Assembly: GCA_020634935.1 (NCBI GenBank)
Contig: JACKAT010000050.1
Span: forward strand, 1 to 43,079
Length of the DNA stretch: 43,079 nt
Direction: 5' to 3'
Origin: Anaerolineales bacterium
GTDB taxonomy: Bacteria > Chloroflexota > Anaerolineae > 4572-78 > J111
Of the stretch, positions 7,914 to 16,614 are shown one piece after another. A program made the position numbers and the translations under genes. The first letter of the stretch is position 1, and each line of letters opens with the position of its first letter. The notes beneath the pieces are model-generated. The model was given only the letters and a program-made list of their open reading frames with translations, did no database searches and was not told where the DNA came from.

Positions 7914-9014
7914 ATGGATCGTCGAATCTGGCGGCAATTTGATCTGGTGCTGGTTGGAATTGTCGTCCTGCTGATTTTGTACGGCGTGATTATGGTGTTT
8001 AGCGCCAATCAAAATCAGGAAGATTTAAGAGACTTGTGGTGGACCCAACTCACTCGGGCCGGATTAGGTCTGGGATTGATGGTCATTGTTGCGGCCATCG
8101 ATTACCGGTATTATGCCTCGCTGCATCGATTTCTCTATGTCGTTATGCTCGTCTTTTTGGGGACGCTGTTCATCGCCGCAGAACTCACTGCCGGGACCTT
8201 GCGTTGGTTAGATTTTACCCTATTTCCGGTTCAACCCAGCGAACTGGCCAAGATTATTATTATCATCGTCACCGCTAAACTTTTGGCTGACCGTGACGGT
8301 GAGATGAATAAATTAAGCAATTTATTTTTTTCAATGATGGTTATTGTGCCGCCGTTGGTTTTAATTTATCTCCAACCCGATCTAGGAACAACGATTATAG
8401 CCGCTGTGATCTGGCTGATTATGGTCTTGATGGCTGGCGGTAACCTGTTTCATATCGGGCTGCTAGGATTAGGTGGGATACTGGCCAGCCCAATTGTCTG
8501 GCTAACGATGGCCGAATATCAGCGGGAACGGGTGCTGCTCTTTATGAACCCGGACCAGACCGATCCATCGTACTTTAACATTCAGCAGGCCCTCATTAGT
8601 ATCGGCTCGGGTGGATTGTTGGGCAAAGGGTTTAGCATTGGGACGCAAAACCAGCTTCACTTTTTACGCGTTCGCCATACCGACTTCATTTTCTCCGTCA
8701 TTGGCGAGGAGTTGGGCATGTTGGGAGCAATTTTGCTGTTTCTGCTGATTATCGGGGTGATTTGGCGTATCTTACGGGCCGCCGATTTGACGAAAGACCC
8801 CTTTGGTCGCTCGATTTGTATCGGTGTCGCCGCCCTGATCTTCTTTCAATCATTTGTAAATTTAGGCGTTAATTTAGGACTGCTGCCAGTTACGGGTACG
8901 CCGCTACCTTTTGTAAGTTACGGCGGTAGTTCGCTATTTGCTTTTCTTATTGCCTTAGGATTGGTTCAGAGTGTGCTCATGCGGCACAAAGCGCTAGACT
9001 TTGAAGAAGTTTAG
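7914..9014 (+). CDS. rodA: Rod-shape determining SEDS glycosyltransferase RodA
   Basis: SEDS proteins polymerise glycan from lipid II in the membrane. RodA does this in the elongasome with PBP2. The 366 residues form about ten membrane helices, with the family segments FPVQPSELAK near residue 105, LQPDLGTT near 152, FLRVRHTDFIFSVIGEELG in the second half and the closing PLPFVSYGGSS. Presence in the same cluster as mreBCD and mrdA favours RodA over FtsW, and the lack of FtsW-type extended termini agrees. It begins 46 bp after minE with an AAGGA site. Confidence 0.93.
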   Translation: MDRRIWRQFDLVLVGIVVLLILYGVIMVFSANQNQEDLRDLWWTQLTRAGLGLGLMVIVAAIDYRYYASLHRFLYVVMLVFLGTLFIAAELTAGTLRWLDFTLFPVQPSELAKIIIIIVTAKLLADRDGEMNKLSNLFFSMMVIVPPLVLIYLQPDLGTTIIAAVIWLIMVLMAGGNLFHIGLLGLGGILASPIVWLTMAEYQRERVLLFMNPDQTDPSYFNIQQALISIGSGGLLGKGFSIGTQNQLHFLRVRHTDFIFSVIGEELGMLGAILLFLLIIGVIWRILRAADLTKDPFGRSICIGVAALIFFQSFVNLGVNLGLLPVTGTPLPFVSYGGSSLFAFLIALGLVQSVLMRHKALDFEEV

Positions 9015-9069
9015 CCGTATCATCTCAGTAACTTTAAAAATATACGTTTAACCCTCAAAAGGACATCCC

Positions 9070-9522
9070 ATGACGCTTACGACCCAAATTTCAAAGTGGG
9101 GGGTGCGTATTGTAGCCCTATGGTCTCTGGCTTTGGCCTTTCTGGCATTTGCCTATATACTACATCTGACCAATGCGGTCGGCCTAACCAGTAACGAATT
9201 AGGTGATCAACCCCAAGTATGGACCATCCTGGTAATGAATATCCTCTTCTGTCTAGGATTTCTGGTTTGTAGTTATGGTTTGTGGTTCAGACATAATTGG
9301 GGTCGTCTTGGTTTTTTATGGGTTATCGGCATTTGGTCCGGTTTTAACCTGGTAGCCGTGCTTGACCCTGGTGTTTTATTTACCACCAGTCAAAATTACA
9401 CCACAACGACGTTGGCTTTGAACGGCTTACGCTTTGCCGCCACCCTGTTGATCCCGCTGTGGTATCTTAACAGACCTCAAATAAAGTCAATTTTTGTTAT
9501 CCCACAGCCTAATGAGCTTTAA
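9070..9522 (+). CDS. Small four-helix membrane protein of unknown function
   Basis: I do not recognise this 150-residue protein. It has four hydrophobic segments at about residues 13-33, 50-70, 78-98 and 120-136, short loops, and a hydrophilic tail ending IPQPNEL. The ATG lies behind an AAAGG site 55 bp after rodA, so it may ride on the same transcript. It is followed at once by an inverted-repeat element. No catalytic motif is visible. Confidence 0.7.
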   Translation: MTLTTQISKWGVRIVALWSLALAFLAFAYILHLTNAVGLTSNELGDQPQVWTILVMNILFCLGFLVCSYGLWFRHNWGRLGFLWVIGIWSGFNLVAVLDPGVLFTTSQNYTTTTLALNGLRFAATLLIPLWYLNRPQIKSIFVIPQPNEL

Positions 9523-9537
9523 AATTTAGGTACTATT

Positions 9538-9621
9538 CAGGTGACTGGCACTTTTGCTCAAATGGTGACTGATGAGTGGCCTACAATGCTGCACTTAATC
9601 GCAGTAAGTGCCAGTCACCTG
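9538..9621. repeat. GTGAC-type inverted-repeat element, copy 1
   Basis: A perfect 16-bp inverted repeat runs CAGGTGACTGGCACTT (9538-9553) against AAGTGCCAGTCACCTG (9606-9621), with 52 bp between. A second outer pair, CTATTCAG at 9533-9540 and CTGAATAG at 9627-9634, overlaps it. Similar elements recur at 29140-29223 and 30765-30847, with a single arm at 21256-21270. It may act as a transcript 3' structure, but there is no U tract. Confidence 0.75.
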
Positions 9622-9659
9622 GGCTGCTGAATAGATACAGATTTAGGAAATGACCTTTT

Positions 9660-11147
9660 ATGACTATGTCAACCAAACCGGTTCGGGTTCGATATGCGCC
9701 CAGCCCAACCGGTGATTTTCACGTTGGCGGCGCGCGAACTGCATTATTCAACTATCTTTTTGCCCGCCATCACGGCGGGAAATTTATTCTCCGCATCGAA
9801 GACACCGATCAGAAGCGCTACAACCCCGAAGCCGTGAACTGGCTTTTAAACGGGTTGCGCTATCTAGGTCTGGACTGGGATGAAGGCCCCGAAATTGGCG
9901 GCGACTACGGCCCTTATGTCCAGACCGAGCGGCTGTCGATTTACCGCCACTATTGCCAGCAGTTGCTCGATCAGGGGTTAGCTTACCGTTGCTTTGCTAC
10001 CCCCGAGGAATTGGAAGAGATGCGTCGCGAGCGCAAACCGAAAGGGCTGCCGACCTATGACCGGCGCTATCGAGACTATGATCCTGATCAAGCCTTAGCC
10101 AGAGCCGACGGTGGCGAAAGCCATGTGATTCGCATTAAACTGCCGCTCGAGGGCAGTATTACGGTGTATGATGCGATCCGGGGGGACATCACCTTTCAAA
10201 ATGAGAAACTCGAAGACGTAGTCATTGTTAAGTCTGATGGTATCCCGACCTATCACATGGCCAACGTCATCGATGACCATCTGATGAATATTAGCCATAT
10301 TATGCGCGGCGATGAGTGGGTTAGTAGTATGCCCTTACACATTCATTTATATAACGCCTTGGGCTGGGAACCCCCGATAATGGCCCATCTGCCGGTTATC
10401 CTCAACCCCACCGGCCGGGGCAAAATGAGCAAGCGCGAGTCACGCGCGCCGGATGGCCGCGTCTTGCCTGTCTTTGTGCGGACTTTTGAGGAACTTGGCT
10501 ACCTGTCCGATGCGATGGTGAACTACATGGCCCTGGTCGGCTGGAGCTACGATGACAAGACCGAAATCATGGATCGCGAAGAGTTAATCGACCGCTTCAG
10601 CCTGGATCGAGTCAACGCCTCGCCCGCTTCATGGAATTATGAGAAGCTCGATTATTTCAACGGCGTCTATCTCCGGACGCTCACACCGCTGGCCCTAACG
10701 GAACTGGTTATGCCGTATTTGGAAAAAGCCGGTATCAAGGCCGATAAAGCCACAATGATGCAAATTGCCCCCCTCATCCAGGAACGGCTCAATGTGTTGA
10801 GCGATGTCAGCAATTGGGTTGACTTTTTCTTTGTCGATGAACTACCGCCCTACAATCTCAACCTGCTCGTGCCTAAAAAGATGAGTTTGGCCGACATGCC
10901 GCCTATTCTCATCGCCGCCCGCGACACCCTGGCCCAAACCAACTTCAATCACGATGCTATCGACGCCGCCCTGCGCCAGAGCGTTGAAACCCTGGGCATC
11001 AAAGCCGGACAAATGTTTCAACCGATCCGGATTGCCATCTGTGGGAAACTGGTCGCCCCACCTTTATTTAATACACTGGAAATTTTAGGCCGAGAAACCG
11101 TTCTCAAACGGCTCGATCAGGCGATTAGCCGGCTCGAACAAAATTAA
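9660..11147 (+). CDS. gltX: Glutamate-tRNA ligase (GluRS)
   Basis: This class I synthetase charges tRNA-Glu. The 495-residue protein begins with RVRYAPSPTGDFHVGGARTA, in which HVGG (21-24) is the HIGH-like ATP motif. The second ATP motif KMSKR is at residues 255-259. The tail is the usual helical anticodon-binding region. ATG codons at 9660 and 9666 are both possible and I keep the first. It lies upstream of a thioredoxin-fold gene and of glnS. Because a GlnRS is present nearby, this enzyme is probably discriminating and does not need to make Glu-tRNA-Gln, but that is an inference. Confidence 0.95.
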   Translation: MTMSTKPVRVRYAPSPTGDFHVGGARTALFNYLFARHHGGKFILRIEDTDQKRYNPEAVNWLLNGLRYLGLDWDEGPEIGGDYGPYVQTERLSIYRHYCQQLLDQGLAYRCFATPEELEEMRRERKPKGLPTYDRRYRDYDPDQALARADGGESHVIRIKLPLEGSITVYDAIRGDITFQNEKLEDVVIVKSDGIPTYHMANVIDDHLMNISHIMRGDEWVSSMPLHIHLYNALGWEPPIMAHLPVILNPTGRGKMSKRESRAPDGRVLPVFVRTFEELGYLSDAMVNYMALVGWSYDDKTEIMDREELIDRFSLDRVNASPASWNYEKLDYFNGVYLRTLTPLALTELVMPYLEKAGIKADKATMMQIAPLIQERLNVLSDVSNWVDFFFVDELPPYNLNLLVPKKMSLADMPPILIAARDTLAQTNFNHDAIDAALRQSVETLGIKAGQMFQPIRIAICGKLVAPPLFNTLEILGRETVLKRLDQAISRLEQN

Positions 11148-11230
11148 TAGATTACCGCCGGCTGCCGGTTGACACTCAGCGGTCAGCCAGCGGCCGTTTC
11201 ACGATGTAATATAATGGAAGAAAGGAAACA

Positions 11231-11788
11231 ATGATGGCTGCAACCCCCTCCACAATGCTACCATTAGGGACCAGCGCTCCCTTGTTTACCCTGCCTGACA
11301 CGGTCAGCGGCGATATGATCAGCCTGGCGGATGTTAAGTCAGATAAAGCCAATGTGATTATGTTTATCTGTAACCACTGTCCCTACGTTAAGCACGTCAA
11401 CAGCCAGTTGGTGCAGTTGGCCCATGATTACCAGCCGAAAGGCGTGACTATTTTGGCCATTAATTCAAACGACATCGTCAGTCATCCGGGCGATGCGCCG
11501 GATAAAATGAAGGAAGTGGCCAAAACGGTTGGTTATACCTTCCCTTATCTCTTCGATGAAACACAAGAGATAGCCAGAGCCTACCAGGCCGCTTGTACCC
11601 CTGATTTTTATCTCTTTGACGGCGATTTGCAACTGGTCTATCGCGGCCAGTTTGATGACGCTCGTCCCGGCAATAACGTACCCGTAACAGGCCAAGATTT
11701 GCGGGCTGCCCTCGATGCGGCGCTTAGCGGCGAGCCGCCCGATCCTAACCAGACCCCCAGTATGGGCTGTAACATTAAATGGAAATAG
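11231..11788 (+). CDS. Thioredoxin-fold (AhpC/TSA-like) family protein
   Basis: This 185-residue protein belongs to a peroxiredoxin/thioredoxin-like family with the motif CNHCPYVKHV near residues 55-65 in place of a CxxC of thioredoxin, and a conserved end PSMGCNIKWK. The N-terminal half has the AhpC-like SAPLFTLPDT opening. It is likely a cytoplasmic thiol oxidoreductase, since no signal peptide is seen. A second ATG follows directly at 11234. A TATAAT at 11210-11215 may be its promoter. Its stop overlaps the ribosome site of glnS, so the two are probably co-expressed. The physiological substrate cannot be told from sequence. Confidence 0.8.
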   Translation: MMAATPSTMLPLGTSAPLFTLPDTVSGDMISLADVKSDKANVIMFICNHCPYVKHVNSQLVQLAHDYQPKGVTILAINSNDIVSHPGDAPDKMKEVAKTVGYTFPYLFDETQEIARAYQAACTPDFYLFDGDLQLVYRGQFDDARPGNNVPVTGQDLRAALDAALSGEPPDPNQTPSMGCNIKWK

Positions 11789-11800
11789 GGAGATAAATGA

Positions 11801-13486
11801 ATGACCAACGACCAAACCCCACCGCCCAATTTCATTAAAAAGATTATTGAGGATGATATCGAATCCGGTAAGTATAACGGCCGGGTACATACCCGCTTCC
11901 CTCCGGAACCGAATGGCTATCTGCACATCGGCCACGCCAAATCGATTTGCCTTAACTTTGGGTTGGCCAACGAGTTTAATGGGTTCTGTAATCTACGTTT
12001 TGATGACACCAACCCGATCAAAGAAGAGCAGGAGTACATCGACTCGATCAAAACGGATGTCCGCTGGCTCGGCTTTGACTGGGACGATCGAGAATTTTAT
12101 GCGTCTGACTATTTCGGCCAGCTTTACGAATGGGCGATTAAGCTAATCAAAGACGGCCACGCTTACGTTGACAGTCTTAGCGCCGATGAAATTCGAGCCT
12201 ATCGAGGCACCTTGACCGAATCGGGGCGCGAAAGCCCCTACCGCGATCGGTCAATTGAGGAAAACCTTGATTTATTTGAGCGCATGAAAAAGGGTGAGTT
12301 TGAAGATGGGACGTATGTCCTGCGAGCCAAAATCGACATGGCCTCCGGTAACTTGAACCTGCGTGATCCGGTGCTATATCGCATTCTCCACGCCGAACAT
12401 CCCCGCACCGGCGACGAGTGGTGCATTTACCCGATGTATGATTACGCCCACGGTCAATCCGACTCGATTGAAGGTATCACCTACTCAATTTGTACCTTGG
12501 AGTTTGAAGATCACCGCCCGCTGTACAATTGGTTTTTGGATGAGCTGGATATTTACCATCCTCAGCAAATCGAGTTCGCCCGGCTTAACCTGACTTATAC
12601 GGTGATGAGCAAGCGCAAGCTGCTGCGGTTAGTTAAAAATAACCTGGTCAACGGCTGGGACGATCCCCGTATGCCGACCATCTCCGGCATGCGGCGGCGC
12701 GGCTATCCGCCGGCCGCTATTCGCGATTTCGCCGAGCGTATTGGTGTGGCCAAAAACGACAGCACCATCGATTTCGCCCTGTTAGAATACTGCCTGCGCC
12801 AGGAGTTGAACCAGAGCGCCGCCCGGGTAATGGCCATCCTCGATCCGCTGAAGGTGGTGATCACCAACTATCCGGATGATAAAGTGGAATATGCCGAGGC
12901 GGTTAATAACCAGGAAGATCCAGCAGCCGGCACGCGCCAAGTGCCTTTCTCTAAAGTCGTCTACATTGAACGCGAGGATTTTCAGGAGATTCCCCATAAG
13001 AAATTCTTCCGGCTGGCTCCGGGGCGAGAAGTGCGGCTGATGCACGCCTATTACATCACTTGTACCGATGTGATCAAAGATGAGAACGGTGACATTGTCG
13101 AACTCCACTGCACCTACGATCCTGAAACGTGGGGCGGCGACTCGCCCGACGGACGCCGGGTCAAAGGAACCCTGCACTGGCTTTCGGCGGCTCATGCGCT
13201 TAGCGCCGAAGTGCGCTTATACGATCACCTCTTTACCAAAGAAAATCCGGATGATGTTGGCGAAGGAGAAGATTTTACCGCTAATATGAATCCTGACTCA
13301 CTGCAAGTCATCGCCCAGGCCAAAGTTGAGCCGAGTTTGGCCGGCGCGGAACCGGGCAGCCGCTACCAATTTTTGCGGACAGCGTATTTCTGTGTTGACC
13401 CTGATACCACGCCTGACCATCTCGTGTTCAACCGAACCGTTACTCTGCGCGATACCTGGGCCAAAGTGCAGCAAAAATCGAATTAA
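11801..13486 (+). CDS. glnS: Glutamine-tRNA ligase (GlnRS)
   Basis: GlnRS charges tRNA-Gln directly. The 561-residue protein carries PPEPNGYLHIGHAKS with HIGH at residues 42-45, and VMSKR as the second class I ATP motif at 269-272. The signature IEGITYSICTLEF lies between them, and two C-terminal beta-barrel anticodon domains follow. The length fits bacterial GlnRS without a YqeY extension. The start ATG is preceded by AGGGAG, which overlaps the stop of the previous gene. Direct charging means the GatCAB route is not needed for glutamine in this organism. Confidence 0.95.
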   Translation: MTNDQTPPPNFIKKIIEDDIESGKYNGRVHTRFPPEPNGYLHIGHAKSICLNFGLANEFNGFCNLRFDDTNPIKEEQEYIDSIKTDVRWLGFDWDDREFYASDYFGQLYEWAIKLIKDGHAYVDSLSADEIRAYRGTLTESGRESPYRDRSIEENLDLFERMKKGEFEDGTYVLRAKIDMASGNLNLRDPVLYRILHAEHPRTGDEWCIYPMYDYAHGQSDSIEGITYSICTLEFEDHRPLYNWFLDELDIYHPQQIEFARLNLTYTVMSKRKLLRLVKNNLVNGWDDPRMPTISGMRRRGYPPAAIRDFAERIGVAKNDSTIDFALLEYCLRQELNQSAARVMAILDPLKVVITNYPDDKVEYAEAVNNQEDPAAGTRQVPFSKVVYIEREDFQEIPHKKFFRLAPGREVRLMHAYYITCTDVIKDENGDIVELHCTYDPETWGGDSPDGRRVKGTLHWLSAAHALSAEVRLYDHLFTKENPDDVGEGEDFTANMNPDSLQVIAQAKVEPSLAGAEPGSRYQFLRTAYFCVDPDTTPDHLVFNRTVTLRDTWAKVQQKSN

Positions 13487-13561
13487 TATTTGATTCCTGG
13501 ACATATTTGTGGCAAAGTATAATTATTGTTTTACACATCGTAATACTTAAAGGACAGTCCT

Positions 13562-14407
13562 ATGATTGATCTCGAACAGAATAAAAGCGCCGATGAACCA
13601 CTTACCGAAGAACCATCTACCCCGGAACCTGTAGTCGATATTGAACAGAATTCTATTGAAGACACCGCTTCACTTCAAGCGATTGAGGATGTTCATCCCA
13701 AATCGTCGTCAAGCCCGTGGCTTCTGCTCATTGTTGGACTGCTGATTGGCGGTTTAGGCGGATTTTACCTGCGGCCGATCATCTTCCCGGAGCAGCCGTC
13801 GGTGATCGCTCCGTTAGCCAGCGTTGAGTCTTCGGATGAGATCAATGAACTTGATCCTTACCAGGCGGTGATGATGGCTGTCAGTTCAGGGGCGCGCCAT
13901 TACCAGGGTAAATCTGAAGCGCCCATCACTATCGTCGAATTTGGTGATTTCAACTGCGGTTACTGCGCTCGCTGGGCCAAGGAAGTTTTGCCGAAAATTA
14001 ACGAAAAATATATCGAAACCGGTAAAGTGAAAATGGCGTTTGTTCACTTTCCCATTTTAGGAGCCGATTCGATGGAGGCGGCTGAAGCTTCAGAATGTGC
14101 CGCTCAACAGGATCGATTTTGGGACTACCATACCACCATGTACAGCAATGTTGGCATTGGCTATACCCCGGCCAACTTAACCAAACTGGCTGATCAGATT
14201 GGCCTTGATACCCAGGCTTTTGAGCAATGTCTGTCCACGTTCACGGATACAAGTTCAATCGAAGACGATATTCGTTTGTCGCAAATTATGGGGGTGCGAG
14301 GGACTCCGGCCTTTTTGGTCAACGGTGTTCCCCTGGCTGGCGCCTATCCTTATGAAGAATTTGAGCGCATCATTGACCAGCTTTTGGGTGACAATACCAG
14401 CGGTTAA
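13562..14407 (+). CDS. Membrane-anchored DsbA-like thiol-disulfide oxidoreductase
   Basis: The 281-residue protein starts with an acidic, disordered cytoplasmic tail of about 50 residues, then one membrane helix (about 52-72), and then an extracytoplasmic thioredoxin-fold domain of the DsbA/Thioredoxin_4 type. The active site is CGYC at residues 132-135 within EFGDFNCGYCARW, and the cis-proline loop reads MGVRGTPAFLVNG. Two more cysteines (SECAAQ and QCLS) may pair. It likely forms or shuffles disulfides in exported proteins. Relatives in other bacteria are annotated BdbD or DsbA. It is the last gene before a strong terminator. Confidence 0.87.
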   Translation: MIDLEQNKSADEPLTEEPSTPEPVVDIEQNSIEDTASLQAIEDVHPKSSSSPWLLLIVGLLIGGLGGFYLRPIIFPEQPSVIAPLASVESSDEINELDPYQAVMMAVSSGARHYQGKSEAPITIVEFGDFNCGYCARWAKEVLPKINEKYIETGKVKMAFVHFPILGADSMEAAEASECAAQQDRFWDYHTTMYSNVGIGYTPANLTKLADQIGLDTQAFEQCLSTFTDTSSIEDDIRLSQIMGVRGTPAFLVNGVPLAGAYPYEEFERIIDQLLGDNTSG

Positions 14408-14435
14408 GCTATTTCTCTAATGAAGGATAACTTTT

Positions 14436-14464
14436 AAGGGTGGCTGTTGGGCCACCCTTTTTTG
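14436..14464 (+). terminator. Rho-independent terminator after the DsbA-like gene
   Basis: AAGGGTGGC (14436-14444) pairs with GCCACCCTT (14451-14459) around a 6-nt loop and runs into a T tract. It lies 28 bp after the stop. Confidence 0.85.
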
Positions 14465-14517
14465 TTAGAAAAATTTGATAGTTGAATATCACCTACCCAC
14501 GGCTTTTTAGTCAGCAT

Positions 14518-14619
14518 CTACGCCAAAAAGTACATCACTGCCCAGCCTAATAAAATACCGATCCCGATGTTGATAGCTCCAATGGTAATATAATAGGTTA
14601 TCTTGAAAACCTGGGTATA
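14518..14619 (-). pseudogene. C-terminal part of a membrane-protein gene split by IS66
   Basis: Read on the minus strand from the IS edge, this segment continues the frame of the fragment at 16107-16367. It gives YTQVFKITYYITIGAINIG, then a hydrophobic helix ending AVMYFLA, and a TAG stop at 14518-14520. Removing the element and one target copy joins both parts into a 120-codon gene with three or four membrane helices. I do not recognise the family. Confidence 0.8.
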
Positions 14620-14627
14620 AAATATAG
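14620..14627. repeat. Left copy of the IS66 target duplication
   Basis: AAATATAG borders the left end of the element. The right copy at 16107-16114 is AAATATAT. The eight bases expected for IS66 match at seven positions. Confidence 0.7.
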
Positions 14628-16106
14628 GTAACTACATACAGGACAGGTAAAGAGGGATAGGAAAAGCAGGTTGAGGGAAGAGTTGTTGAATAGCCTCAAA
14701 GGGAGAGCGACCATGCAACTTGGCTGTGTCAATGACAGAAGCCAAAGCAACATAAGCTTCAGCGCCCCATTGAGAGCGAAAGCCACCGGTGACTTTGCGA
14801 TGGATGACCGCCGGTCGCAAAGCCCGTTCAGCCACATTGTTGGTGGGTTCAACATCAGTCCGGTACAGAAAGACAAACAGATGTTGGCGGTGCTTGAGAT
14901 AACGTTTGTGTAACTTAACAGCTTCGAACTGAGGAGGTGAGCGAGTTAACAACCAATCACCTAGACGTTCCAGACGATGTCGATAAGCTTGGAAATGTTC
15001 AGGCGAGAGTTGGTCACGACGATGATGCAGGGCGATAGCGGCTCGGAACAAGGTTTGCACGGCGCGGGGCCACCAGCCTTGCGGATAGTGGTCAATGACC
15101 CGTTGCAGATCACGGTTCTGGTGAGCCAGACACAGTTGGCGGTGGAGTCGGTCAGCCTTGAGTTGAGCCGGTAAACAATCACTGCCCCAGACTTCAACGT
15201 TGCTATCGGCCATCACCTTGTCAATGACGGCTGCGGCCCGCGAAGGTTTAATGACATGCAACACTGCTGTGAGTGTCCAAAAGACCCAATGCCACCAGGT
15301 GCGACCGGCCACCCGCGCCCCAGTTTCGTCACTGTTGACCACCGCACTTTGCCGCACGACGGCTGCAATAGCCTCAAGCTCTTGGGTAGCGGCCCGTCCG
15401 ACGCGACCCATCATGCGGTTGATGGCCCCCTGGCTCAACTCAACCCCGTGTAAGTCTTGTAAGGCTTTTTGGGTTCGTTCATAACTCATATGTTGCTGGT
15501 GTCGATAGTAGACCGTGGTGGCTTCCAACCGGCTTCCAAAGACCCGCTCCATCTCTAAACCTTGGGGCGGTTCAGCCCGCTGGCTGTGACCACAGTCAGG
15601 ACATTGGACTTCGTACTGCCGAACCTCAATCACTTTGGCTTTGGGTTCAGGCAACTCCGTGATCTGGTTCACCGCCACGACCTTGGCGGCCGCAGGCCTC
15701 AAATCGCCCTGGCACCTGGGACACTGCTCGGCCTTGAGTTCAACTACCTCATCCGGTTCAGCCACCCACTGCCGTTGGGCTTTATCATGTCCATAACCGC
15801 GACCGTGTTTACGCTTGGGGCTACCCTGCGGTTTGTTGGCTTTCTGGTCTCGTGAAGGGGGTTGGGAGGAGTTCTTGGAGGTGGGGGGCGGTTTCCGGGG
15901 CCCGTTGTGCTCCTGGCGCAACTGGTCTAGTTCAGCCCTGATGCTGACCATTACCTGTTCAATTTCCGTCAGGCGTTGGGCTTGTTCCAAGACCAATTCA
16001 ATCAACTCTTCTTTTGTCAGCTTTTCTAGTTCAGCCCGAATCATACCTCCTGGTATGCCATATTTTTGTTAGTTCTTAATGAGAATTTTTCACTGTATGT
16101 AAATAC
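14628..16106 (-). mobile_element. IS66-family insertion sequence, 1479 bp, single transposase gene
   Basis: The ends are imperfect inverted repeats: GTAACTACATACAG at 14628-14641 and CTGTATGTAAATAC at 16093-16106 (12 of 14 match). GTA at the tips is typical of IS66. Near-identical 8-bp flanks show target duplication. Only the transposase gene is present. The accessory tnpA and tnpB genes of classical IS66 are absent, so this belongs with the single-gene subgroup. It interrupts a small membrane-protein gene in the same orientation. Confidence 0.88.
14632..16044 (-). CDS. IS66-family transposase (DDE)
   Basis: The 470-residue protein has the full IS66 layout. A coiled-coil N-terminus is followed by a basic proline-rich linker containing SKNSSQPPS. 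A zinc-ribbon with CPRC (108-111) and CPDC (148-151) comes next, then the DDE domain with D239 (NSDETG), D289 (GSDC) and E406 (NNVAERALR). The GGFRS segment near 420 and the C-terminal helical region are intact, so the enzyme may be active. The start ATG has an AGGAGG site a few bases upstream. The C-terminus reaches almost to the IS end, as usual for compact elements. Confidence 0.95.
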   Translation of the reverse strand: MIRAELEKLTKEELIELVLEQAQRLTEIEQVMVSIRAELDQLRQEHNGPRKPPPTSKNSSQPPSRDQKANKPQGSPKRKHGRGYGHDKAQRQWVAEPDEVVELKAEQCPRCQGDLRPAAAKVVAVNQITELPEPKAKVIEVRQYEVQCPDCGHSQRAEPPQGLEMERVFGSRLEATTVYYRHQQHMSYERTQKALQDLHGVELSQGAINRMMGRVGRAATQELEAIAAVVRQSAVVNSDETGARVAGRTWWHWVFWTLTAVLHVIKPSRAAAVIDKVMADSNVEVWGSDCLPAQLKADRLHRQLCLAHQNRDLQRVIDHYPQGWWPRAVQTLFRAAIALHHRRDQLSPEHFQAYRHRLERLGDWLLTRSPPQFEAVKLHKRYLKHRQHLFVFLYRTDVEPTNNVAERALRPAVIHRKVTGGFRSQWGAEAYVALASVIDTAKLHGRSPFEAIQQLFPQPAFPIPLYLSCM

Positions 16107-16367
16107 AAATATATCCAGGTCATAAATTAAGCCGATAACAAATCCGGTGGTCAGCCCAATATACTCAAGGGGTTCAAAAATTTCAGCAAAATCCGCTCCC
16201 AGTATATCAATACCGGCTAAACTAATGGCTTTGCCCAACAGCGCGAAAACAACGGCGCTAAGGATAATGGCGAAGCCCCTGGCGATTTTGGTCCGGTACG
16301 CCTCAAGTAGGCCTTCCATTTGATTGATATGTTTCTTATGATAAAAGGTCGGTTTGTTAATGAACAT
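16107..16367 (-). pseudogene. N-terminal part of a membrane-protein gene split by IS66
   Basis: An ATG at 16365-16367 follows a GGAGGG site and opens 87 codons that run to the IS edge. The product begins MFINKPTFYHKKHINQ, then has a basic segment (EAYRTKIARG) and two hydrophobic helices around residues 31-50 and 70-84. Beyond residue 87 the frame enters the element and ends about 21 codons later. It continues at 14518-14619. The family is unknown. The protein could be a small integral membrane protein of the cell envelope. Confidence 0.8.
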
Positions 16368-16552
16368 GGTCCCTCCAATTCTCCGTTGATATCAAACCGA
16401 TAGATTATTGAATTGACTTGATTGTATGGTAATAATTGCGGAATCGACTTAATAGTTTATTTTAAATAGGTTATAATTTACCAAAGGAATGTGGTCTATT
16501 TGAAGTGACCATTTAAAATTTATCCTGACTCATTTTCTCAATATTCCTCATT

Positions 16553-16581
16553 TTGACTTGCCCTGCCCTTCGTGCTACACT
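16553..16581 (+). promoter_or_regulatory. Promoter of the pheA-aroF operon
   Basis: TTGACT at 16553-16558 and TACACT at 16576-16581 are separated by 17 bp. The predicted start near 16588 gives a short leader of about 27 nt before pheA. No attenuator or T-box fits in so short a leader. Confidence 0.7.
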
Positions 16582-16614
16582 GCCTGCCGCAAATTTTGAG
16601 GATTAGAGGCTCAA

